Of a stretch of DNA of 21,114 bases, positions 7,932 to 13,620 are shown piece by piece. Within the stretch, counting starts at the first letter, position 1. Each line of letters opens with the position of its first letter. The stretch is from a virus, in IMG/VR virus record IMGVR_UViG_3300021960_000637, positions 1-21,114 of that record. The stretch is one strand, 5' to 3'. The notes under the pieces are model-generated. The model was not told the origin of the DNA and made no database searches. It worked only from the letters and a program-made list of their open reading frames with translations. The translations under genes and the position numbers were made by a program.

Positions 7932-8346
7932 TATTTTTCTCCTTCCATATTCTTTGCTCGTCTGAGTTTGCATAAACAAGATCAGCAAGATCGTTTCTTA
8001 GAGGGACATTTTCAATTTCTTTAATTCCCGACCTTCTGTCTTTAGGAAGCATACAAAATTCATAAACAAGAGTTTCTGACCACACACCAATCAGGTCTTT
8101 GATTTTATCTCGTTCTTCTAAAGAAACCATCTTGGGTTTAAATATAGCAGTTCCATAGATTGAATGAAACAAACCAGCTTTGCAAAGGTCATCAGAACAA
8201 CCTCTTTCAGACAACAGTATACTAACCGCAACTAAATGATGTAAAAGACTTCTAGAACCACCACTATGTTTTTGTTTATCGCACCCAATATCTTTTAAGT
8301 AATCTACTAGTGGAATAAACATTTCCCTGTATTCATCATCGGTCAT
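7915..8346 (-). CDS. DUF6817-like, HD-fold-type protein of unknown function
   Basis: 143 aa. The pattern resembles the DUF6817 family as I remember it: KHSGGS (H27), LLHHLVAV (H36/H37) and KAGLFHSIYGTAIF (H61). The regularly placed histidines within helical sequence suggest an HD-domain-like metal-binding fold, but I see no complete, textbook HD motif. A phosphohydrolase or a di-iron oxygenase of the MIOX type would be a guess. The ATG at 8346 overlaps the stop of gene 44 (ATGA), and its own end overlaps the 2OG oxygenase by 17 nt, so these two foreign genes form a coupled pair dropped between the clamp-loader subunits. Family call moderate; function unknown. Confidence 0.6.
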   Translation of the reverse strand: MTDDEYREMFIPLVDYLKDIGCDKQKHSGGSRSLLHHLVAVSILLSERGCSDDLCKAGLFHSIYGTAIFKPKMVSLEERDKIKDLIGVWSETLVYEFCMLPKDRRSGIKEIENVPLRNDLADLVYANSDEQRIWKEKNNDNVT

Positions 8347-9278
8347 TTGAACTTTGCCCCACCCATAATCTCAGTGAGACAAGCCATCATGTTGATTTCC
8401 AGATCAGCAACAAACGCTGCTTTAAACTGATATTCACCAAGTGCCACAACCACATGAGGAATGCTGCTAGGGTCAACATACTCATATAGGTTATCGTAAA
8501 CATCACGAAACAACTTGTCAGAATCATTATCCAGACTATCGACAACCCATTTACGAACATTGGTGAACTCCTTGTTTTTCATCATACCCATCAGGTCTTT
8601 GATGTTCTTATCACCAAGGTTAACCAGAATACCAGCGTCAATCTCACCAGCCACAGAATAGCGTTGTAGTTCATTCAGAACTTTACGCCAGTCTGGAAAG
8701 TGAGTATTTATAAGTTCTGCAACAACCTTCTCGTTGAACTTGATTTCATTCTCGTTGAGTATTTGAATAGACCGATTGAAGAATTGAGTTGCAAGTTTAT
8801 TCTTCTCTGATTTAGGAATCACAAAGTCAATCGCACTACAACGAGATTGTAGTGCAGGAATAATACGGTTCTTGTAATTACATGTCAGAATAAATCCACA
8901 GTTCTTATGAAACTCTTCAATGAAACCACGAAGAGCTGGTTGTGTAGACTGCGGATTTAGATAGTCTGCCTCATCAAGAATGAGATACTTCTTGCCACCC
9001 TCAAGCGACACAGTGGACGCAAAGTTCTTTATCTTGGTTCTGAGAACATCAATACCTGACTCCTCAGAACCGTTGATAAACATATAGGTAGCACCAATCT
9101 GATCCAGCATGGCACGGGCGGCAGTAGTCTTACCAACGCCCGGACCACCTGAGAGAATCAGATTGGGTAGTGTTTCCTTGTCAACAAAGGATTGCAAAGA
9201 GGTTTTTAGAGTCTTAGGGAGTACGCATGACTCTATGTCCCGTGGTCGATATTCTTCGACCCACAAAAATTGTTCCAT
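8343..9278 (-). CDS. 44: clamp loader ATPase subunit (gp44-like)
   Basis: 311 aa, close to T4 gp44 (319 aa). AAA+ motifs: Walker A GGPGVGKTT (44-52), Walker B LILDEAD (99-105, the DEAD form usual in clamp loaders), a sensor 1 region around ILTCNYKNRI and the SRC motif (145-147) that supplies the trans arginine finger. With gp62 it loads the gp45 sliding clamp for DNA polymerase; in T4 the clamp also serves gp55-dependent late transcription. The ATG at 9278 has GAGGAA about 8 nt upstream. The 17-nt gap to gene 45 shows no promoter. The stop overlaps the DUF6817 start by 4 nt. Confidence 0.97.
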   Translation of the reverse strand: MEQFLWVEEYRPRDIESCVLPKTLKTSLQSFVDKETLPNLILSGGPGVGKTTAARAMLDQIGATYMFINGSEESGIDVLRTKIKNFASTVSLEGGKKYLILDEADYLNPQSTQPALRGFIEEFHKNCGFILTCNYKNRIIPALQSRCSAIDFVIPKSEKNKLATQFFNRSIQILNENEIKFNEKVVAELINTHFPDWRKVLNELQRYSVAGEIDAGILVNLGDKNIKDLMGMMKNKEFTNVRKWVVDSLDNDSDKLFRDVYDNLYEYVDPSSIPHVVVALGEYQFKAAFVADLEINMMACLTEIMGGAKFK

Positions 9279-9295
9279 AATATAAATTCCTCAAG

Positions 9296-9958
9296 TTAGC
9301 CATTGTACGAAGATTCGGGTTCCAGTGCAATCCAATACTGCACACCAAGTTTAGTGTTAGTAAAATGACTAATCTTTTTAGAGGAGACTTCAACATCGTA
9401 TGCGCCAGGCATAACTTTTAGATTCTCAACCTTGAACCAGAACTTGTACTCTGCATCTACATCACCAACATCTAGAGATGTTTCGTATGCATTTGCAGTA
9501 CTGTTCTTCTTGTCAGTCACCATCAACTTACCACCAGCAAGTGCCATATCGGGAACACCGATAACAGCAGCAGCCTTGGTGATTTCGTTGAGTGTGTCAC
9601 TCGACAGATTGAACGTCAATTCAGTCGAGGGCATCGAAATCTCTTTAGATGGAGTCGTCACCACGGATGGATCAGAGAACCAATACTTGAGAGACTTCGA
9701 TGTTCCCTCTTCTGTAATAATAACAAAGTCATTACCAAACTCTAAATCGGGTTTACCGAATAGAGAGAGTGCCGATAGGAACTCATTCAAGTCATAGATT
9801 GCAAAGTCACTAGGGAATTCCTCAGTGACATCAGCCTTTGCTACGATGTTCTTCATTGCCGACATGGTGGAAAGACTAGACCCCGCCTTCACCATTAGAT
9901 TGGCATTGATCGTAGAGAAGTTTTTCAATACGGAGATAGTTTCAGTTGTTAGTTTCAT
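9296..9958 (-). CDS. 45: sliding clamp (gp45-like)
   Basis: 220 aa, near the T4 gp45 length (228 aa). It begins MKLTTETISVLKNFSTIN, the pattern of T4-type clamp N-termini, and shows the alternating strand/helix composition of the clamp fold; there are no catalytic motifs to check. The trimeric ring tethers gp43 to DNA and, in T4, activates gp55-directed late transcription. Its position directly before gene 44 supports the call. The start has AAGGTG upstream, and the preceding DUF3310 gene ends in TAATG, sharing one base with the ATG, so translation is probably coupled. Confidence 0.93.
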   Translation of the reverse strand: MKLTTETISVLKNFSTINANLMVKAGSSLSTMSAMKNIVAKADVTEEFPSDFAIYDLNEFLSALSLFGKPDLEFGNDFVIITEEGTSKSLKYWFSDPSVVTTPSKEISMPSTELTFNLSSDTLNEITKAAAVIGVPDMALAGGKLMVTDKKNSTANAYETSLDVGDVDAEYKFWFKVENLKVMPGAYDVEVSSKKISHFTNTKLGVQYWIALEPESSYNG

Positions 9959-10236
9959 TATTTTTCACCTTCTAGTTCATTAATGTATAGAGCAATAATA
10001 CCATAGTGAATTACTTTTAGCAAGTCACTTCTGTTCTTTCCACCCTTTTTTCCATATCGTTGTGCGTATTTCATGATGTTACCGATACAGAAACCTTCAC
10101 CATGTCCACCGTCAATAATGAACTCTGTAGCTTGAAACTTGTTCTTGCTATAGTGTTCATCATATGTCGAGTCGATATACTTTTGAAGTTCAGCAAGTGC
10201 CGTGCCTTCATTATATTTGTAATTAACTTTCGCCAT
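9958..10236 (-). CDS. DUF3310-like small protein
   Basis: 92 aa. The central block FCIGNIMKYAQRYGKKGGKNRSD followed by LLKVIHYGIIALYI is the typical DUF3310 pattern (a cysteine/asparagine-containing helix, a basic glycine-rich turn, then a second helix), found in many phages beside replication or nucleotide-metabolism genes. Biochemical role unknown. It starts with an ATG at 10236, overlapping the upstream oxygenase by 14 nt, and has an AAGG close upstream. Its stop shares a base with the gene 45 start, so it may help set clamp expression by translational coupling. Confidence 0.65.
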   Translation of the reverse strand: MAKVNYKYNEGTALAELQKYIDSTYDEHYSKNKFQATEFIIDGGHGEGFCIGNIMKYAQRYGKKGGKNRSDLLKVIHYGIIALYINELEGEK

Positions 10237-10837
10237 CCTTAACCTTCATTTCATCAATAATATCTTCATAATATTTCGTAAGTGAACTGTGAGCAGCTCT
10301 AAAGTCTAGAAAACTAAACCATCCAGTTGCAATTGTTTTACTTTGGGTTGGTGATACTACACCTCTATGTGTGTGGGTGAAATCGGTTGGCCAGATAGCA
10401 GTCAAACCCTTTTTAGGTTTTATCTGTCTACCTTGATACAACCATTGAGTTTCACCACCATCTTCGACATCATTGAGGTATGTCATAAAAACAAGAGCTC
10501 TCTGATGTGTTTGATGACTAGCACGTTCACAATGCCAAGAGGGAAATCCTTCGCCGGGTTCATAATGTTGAATAAGCCAAGGTTCAGCAAACCCTAGTGG
10601 AAACGTAAAAGAATCATACTCTTTCCGATAATTATCAACACACAATCTAAGAAAATCTAGATACTTTAAAATACTAGGATCACTGGAGTTAGGCCAAACG
10701 ACAACATCAGTTGATTTTTTATCACCACCATCGGATATTCCAGCCTGTTTGTATTCAGAATTATTCTTATAATACTTGAGCATATCATCACATAATGATG
10801 CATCTTCCATCTGTATCAATTGAATAAAATCGCTCAT
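10223..10837 (-). CDS. 2-oxoglutarate/Fe(II) oxygenase (prolyl 4-hydroxylase-like)
   Basis: 204 aa. Key elements: HYEPGEGFPSWHCE with H102 and E104 as an HxE variant of the usual HxD iron ligands, VFMTYLNDVEDGGETQW (the conserved prolyl-hydroxylase core), KPKKGLTAIWP, and FTHTHRG supplying the distal His (H155 or H157). A basic residue (K167) precedes the TGWF segment, where the co-substrate-binding side chain is expected. This form is common in marine phages. Likely reaction: hydroxylation of a protein or other substrate using 2-oxoglutarate and O2; target unknown. The ATG overlaps the stop of the preceding oxygenase (TAATG), so two different oxygenases are made in tandem. Confidence 0.87.
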   Translation of the reverse strand: MSDFIQLIQMEDASLCDDMLKYYKNNSEYKQAGISDGGDKKSTDVVVWPNSSDPSILKYLDFLRLCVDNYRKEYDSFTFPLGFAEPWLIQHYEPGEGFPSWHCERASHQTHQRALVFMTYLNDVEDGGETQWLYQGRQIKPKKGLTAIWPTDFTHTHRGVVSPTQSKTIATGWFSFLDFRAAHSSLTKYYEDIIDEMKVKDGES

Positions 10838-11694
10838 TACATATCCACATTAATATTTGCAGAGAAAGTCCTACGTTCACCTTCACCAGAGAATGGCATA
10901 ACAGCATGACGCAACCAAGCAGGGAATATAATCATAGTTCCAACTTCTGGTTTGACATATTCTTCTGTGATAGGACGAAGCATATTAACATCACGCATAC
11001 CGTTTACACCCCAACACAAGTAAGTAAATCCATCAACCGCACCACTTGCACCATTGAGTCCTTGAAATCCCGGCGTTACACCAGCAGCAATCATTTCATC
11101 AGATGGAAGACCAATAGCTTCAATCTGTGGGGGAACCTTTAGAAAGAGAATGCAGGACAGTCCTGCAAAACTACGAGTGCCATGATCATGCAGAGGATTA
11201 TAATCACCAGCATAACTATGAACAGTCCACATAGTTTGGACATCAGTTTTTACGTCCCTGTATTGCCCCTCAAACTCAAGATCACCGAGAGTCTGTTTAA
11301 TATATTCTTTACCAAGTGTATTGAGGATAGTTGCAAATTCCTCACCGGGGCCACCGTCATCATGAGGAAATACCCATTGTCCAGATTTTTCATTCTGATT
11401 AATCTGACCAACTAATCCACCCGACAAGTCTTGAGCAGATGGAACAATTACTTCATCAATATGATTATTCAACTCATCAACAACATTGAGCGGAATTTCT
11501 GCTCGCATAATATTGACTGCTAGCTTATTACGCATTGCGACAGAAATACCAGTACTAATATTTTTTACCTCTGCATCATCGGATGTTTCTACAAAATCAT
11601 CATCTATAGATGGAACAACCATTGATTTTGCTTCGGGACTGTTTGGGTCAACGAAACCGGGATCACCTACTTTTCCTGTTGTGAATGATACCAT
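10837..11694 (-). CDS. 2-oxoglutarate/Fe(II) oxygenase (TIGR02466-like)
   Basis: 285 aa from the ATG at 11694. The frame opens to 11736, but GGAG (11706-11703) lies 8 nt from this ATG, and the upstream ATG would fall on the edge of the terminator. The C-terminal half has the family signature: NPLHDHGTRSFAGLSCILFLKVP with H169 and H171 (HxH form), then KPEVGTMIIFPAWLRHAVMPF with H263, and R275 in ERRTFSANIN. The N-terminal 150 residues are less conserved and may determine the substrate. It is the first gene of the long replication operon, driven by the promoter at 11756-11728. Substrate unknown. Confidence 0.85.
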   Translation of the reverse strand: MVSFTTGKVGDPGFVDPNSPEAKSMVVPSIDDDFVETSDDAEVKNISTGISVAMRNKLAVNIMRAEIPLNVVDELNNHIDEVIVPSAQDLSGGLVGQINQNEKSGQWVFPHDDGGPGEEFATILNTLGKEYIKQTLGDLEFEGQYRDVKTDVQTMWTVHSYAGDYNPLHDHGTRSFAGLSCILFLKVPPQIEAIGLPSDEMIAAGVTPGFQGLNGASGAVDGFTYLCWGVNGMRDVNMLRPITEEYVKPEVGTMIIFPAWLRHAVMPFSGEGERRTFSANINVDM

Positions 11695-11727
11695 TATTAA
11701 ATCTCCATTATTAAGTTTGATTATATG

Positions 11728-11756
11728 ATAATACACGAAAGGGGTCTAAAAGTCAA
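11728..11756 (-). promoter_or_regulatory. sigma-70-type promoter for the 2OG/replication operon
   Basis: TTGACT (11756-11751), a 17-nt spacer and TATTAT (11733-11728) on the minus strand. The -35 sits in the loop of the hsp20 terminator and the spacer runs through its downstream arm. The expected start is near 11721, giving a leader of about 27 nt with GGAG before the ATG at 11694. This is the only clear promoter for the ten genes down to the RimK-like gene. Confidence 0.78.
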
Positions 11757-11767
11757 GACCCCTTTCG
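11736..11767 (-). terminator. terminator hairpin after hsp20
   Basis: A perfect 11-bp inverted repeat, CGAAAGGGGTC (11736-11746) and GACCCCTTTCG (11757-11767), with a 10-nt loop, starting 15 nt past the hsp20 stop. The following minus-strand bases (TGTATTATC) are only moderately T-rich. It overlaps the next promoter, so it may stop hsp20 transcripts while allowing new initiation. Confidence 0.75.
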
Positions 11768-11781
11768 CTATTATTTCAAAA

Positions 11782-12231
11782 TTATTTGATTGTAATTTTG
11801 CGTGGTTTCTTCGCATCTGGAACAATACGCTCAAGAGTAATCTCAAGCATACCATTTTCAAGGGAAGCATCGTTCACTACAATGTCATCTGCAAGAGTGA
11901 ATTTCCGATTGAACTTACGATATGAGATTCCACGATAAATTTTGGAATCATATTCTTCATTCGTTTCAGAGTCCTCTTTAACTGAACGAACCGTAAGTAA
12001 ACCTTCTGCTACTTCAATTTCAATATCATCCTTACTAAATCCCGCCAAGGCCATTTCGATGGCATAGGTATAGTCACCCCCTTTACGGATGTTATATGGC
12101 GGAAACCCTGTTGATGTTGCATTATTGCGAGCGTATGTATTGAGTTGATCGAAGACCCGATCAAATCCTACAGCATAGGGTGTGAGTTGATTTAGATTAT
12201 CGAAAATAGATAGTGCTTTGCTTGTAACCAT
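11782..12231 (-). CDS. hsp20: small heat-shock protein Hsp20 (IbpA-like)
   Basis: 149 aa. The alpha-crystallin domain is plain: YTYAIEMALAGFSKDDIEIEV, LLTVRS, YRGISYRKFNRKFTLADDIV and the L-x-N-G-M-L-E-I-T-L block (NGMLEITLER), followed by a short basic tail KKPRKITIK. The N-terminus resembles IbpA/IbpB-type proteins (LFDNLNQLTPYAVGFDRVF-like). Small heat-shock proteins hold unfolding proteins in refoldable complexes. Phage copies are common in T4-like cyanophages and may aid capsid assembly or host proteostasis. It is a one-gene unit with its own promoter, an RNA-thermometer-like leader with AAGGAG 8 nt from the ATG, and terminators on both sides. Confidence 0.96.
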   Translation of the reverse strand: MVTSKALSIFDNLNQLTPYAVGFDRVFDQLNTYARNNATSTGFPPYNIRKGGDYTYAIEMALAGFSKDDIEIEVAEGLLTVRSVKEDSETNEEYDSKIYRGISYRKFNRKFTLADDIVVNDASLENGMLEITLERIVPDAKKPRKITIK

Positions 12232-12237
12232 TTTGGT

Positions 12238-12286
12238 ATCTCCTTATAAAGCAAGATTAAACGATGGACCCTTAATGGCATCCATC
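12238..12286 (-). promoter_or_regulatory. ROSE-like RNA thermometer in the hsp20 leader
   Basis: Two hairpins fill the predicted leader. Hairpin 1: GATGGA/TCCATC (12286-12281 with 12268-12263). Hairpin 2: ATCTTGCT (12257-12250) pairs with AGGAGAT (12244-12238) over a 5-nt loop, burying the Shine-Dalgarno sequence. It needs one U-G pair and leaves one unpaired G, inside UUGCU. The bulged G within U(U/C)GCU opposite AGGA is the hallmark of ROSE elements upstream of bacterial hsp20 genes. Seen by eye, not folded by program. Confidence 0.7.
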
Positions 12287-12291
12287 TATTA

Positions 12292-12320
12292 TATATAGGG
12301 ATTGAAACACTATATTTCAA
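12292..12320 (-). promoter_or_regulatory. sigma-70-type promoter for hsp20
   Basis: TTGAAA (12320-12315), a 17-nt spacer and TATATA (12297-12292), with an alternative TATAAT 4 nt further on. The -35 lies within the upstream terminator stem. The predicted start, near 12285, coincides with the foot of the first leader hairpin. It is weaker than the other promoters here. Confidence 0.6.
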
Positions 12321-12324
12321 CCCC
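12298..12324 (-). terminator. terminator hairpin after the CobS-like gene
   Basis: A 10-bp stem on the minus strand, GGGGTTGAAA (12324-12315) with TTTCAATCCC (12307-12298), including one G-U pair, around a 7-nt loop. It lies 15 nt past the end of the ATPase gene. The downstream sequence is TATATATAATAG rather than a pure U run. It shares bases with the hsp20 promoter. Confidence 0.65.
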
Positions 12325-12338
12325 CACACATAATTTTT

Positions 12339-13484
12339 TTAGAAGGCGTTGTATTCTTCAACTACGCTTTCTATCTCATCTTCGCCAGTGATAACACCGG
12401 CGTCGATCTTGGTGTAGAGGTCAAGGAATGAAACCTTGGTATCCTCATCAAACCGTGCGACACAGAGCTCGATGGCCTGCATCTTGTCACCAAAAATGGC
12501 GAACGCTTTTACAATGTGGTCCAGACGACGGGTGGAGATGACTTCATCAACACCACCATCGTAGAAGGTCTTGCGAATAACGTCAGCCCAAGTCACAAGG
12601 TTCTTGGCGAACCCTTCATCCTCAGCACCATACTTCTTCATGGCGAGGTTGATGATCTTAGTTTCAACCGCAACTGAAGCGTAGGGCTGTTCCATCGTGA
12701 CTGCGAACCGCTCAAGGAACGCTTCGTTGAGGATGTTGGTTCCAATGAACCGCCCATCGTCAGAACCCTTGCCCTTAGTGTTGGCAGTAGCCATGACGTT
12801 GAAACCATCCTTGGGCGTGACCCACTTGTTGATCTTCTTGAGGTAAACACCTTTACCCTCAAGGACAGGCTGCAATGCGAGCAACTTGTTAGAACCCAGA
12901 TCACACTCATCAAGAAGCAACGTGCAACCACGTTCCATCGCTTCGATCACAGGACCGGGAACGAACTTGGTTTCACCGTTCACAAGGCGGAACCCACCGA
13001 GCAGATCATCCTCATCAGTTTCGATGGTGATGTTGACACGGATCAGTTCCTTGTTCAGTTTGGCGCAAACCTGTTCGACCATCAGAGTCTTGCCGTTACC
13101 CGACAGACCAGTGATGAAGATAGGATAGAACATTCCAGACTTGACAACCTTCTCAATCAGGGAGAAGTTGCCCCACGGAACGAACCCGTCGAACTTGCCG
13201 GGAATAAGATTCTGTTTTTCCATATTGGTTGCAATCAGATTTACCATTGACGCTTCTGCATTCGCAGGAGCGGCAGTAATAGGAGCAGCAGGAACACTGC
13301 CCTCTACAGGTAATTTATACGCATTGTAACCAACGGAAAAACCTTCACCCTTGAACCAAGTGGGAAACGGAACACCTGCCTTCTCAGCAGCTTCTGCCTT
13401 CTGAGACTTGGTAATCACGGCACCTTCACCGAACATTTCGGTAGCAGTGTCAACGAAGAGTTTCTTACGAGGTGAGAGATACAT
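12339..13484 (-). CDS. cobS-like: MoxR/CobS-like AAA+ ATPase
   Basis: 381 aa from the ATG at 13484; an in-frame TTG at 13490 lies too close to the AAGGA Shine-Dalgarno sequence, which is 6 nt from the ATG. AAA+ features: Walker A GLSGNGKT (126-133), DEDDLLGGFRLVNG (a CobS/MoxR-type insert), Walker B TLLLDECD (188-195), a sensor region VMATANTKG and an arginine-finger candidate in NEAFLERF. The first 60 residues are unlike the ATPase core, and an Ala/Pro-rich linker spans about 65-80. CobS-type proteins are common in T4-like cyanophages. The partner is the adjacent VWA protein, as in MoxR-VWA and CobS-CobT pairs, where the ATPase ring remodels or inserts metal into a target. No CobN is present, so cobalt chelation is unlikely to be the whole story. 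Confidence 0.9.
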   Translation of the reverse strand: MYLSPRKKLFVDTATEMFGEGAVITKSQKAEAAEKAGVPFPTWFKGEGFSVGYNAYKLPVEGSVPAAPITAAPANAEASMVNLIATNMEKQNLIPGKFDGFVPWGNFSLIEKVVKSGMFYPIFITGLSGNGKTLMVEQVCAKLNKELIRVNITIETDEDDLLGGFRLVNGETKFVPGPVIEAMERGCTLLLDECDLGSNKLLALQPVLEGKGVYLKKINKWVTPKDGFNVMATANTKGKGSDDGRFIGTNILNEAFLERFAVTMEQPYASVAVETKIINLAMKKYGAEDEGFAKNLVTWADVIRKTFYDGGVDEVISTRRLDHIVKAFAIFGDKMQAIELCVARFDEDTKVSFLDLYTKIDAGVITGEDEIESVVEEYNAF

Positions 13485-13519
13485 ATTCAATCCTTTTCTG
13501 TTTTCTCATCTTATATCCT

Positions 13520-13548
13520 ACATTACCATGTGGAGTAGGATTTGTCAA
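13520..13548 (-). promoter_or_regulatory. promoter for the CobS-like gene
   Basis: TTGACA (13548-13543), a 17-nt spacer and TAATGT (13525-13520), with TGG at the extended -10 position. The -10 alone is poor but resembles those of the two neighbouring promoters. The expected start is near 13513, giving a leader of about 29 nt that contains AAGGA. Confidence 0.68.
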
Positions 13549-13572
13549 TACTATAATTTCACTTTATTCAAT

Positions 13573-13620
13573 AATTCCGTGAAGTGTGACATTTTTATCA
13601 CGCCACCAACTTCACGAATT
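13573..13620 (-). terminator. stem-loop terminator at the end of the VWA gene
   Basis: An outer stem of AATT plus CGTGAAGT (13573-13585, one bulged C) pairs with ACTTCACG plus AATT (13609-13620). Nested inside, GTGA (13586-13589) pairs with TCAC (13598-13601). The VWA stop codon lies in the inner stem. The promoter for the next gene starts 24 nt beyond. Confidence 0.6.
13584..13604. repeat. gene-end repeat, copy 1
   Basis: On the plus strand GTGTGACATTTTT (13584-13596) runs into TATCACGCC (13596-13604). The same two blocks occur at 16144-16173, separated there by 8 nt. Both copies cover the stop codon and the adjoining downstream bases of a gene, and both are followed by a related promoter. 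Confidence 0.7.

Noticed and set aside
8705-8712. Exact T4 late-promoter sequence TATAAATA on the minus strand
   Set aside because: It sits in the middle of gene 44 coding sequence, is expected by chance in AT-rich DNA, and has no gene start at suitable distance.
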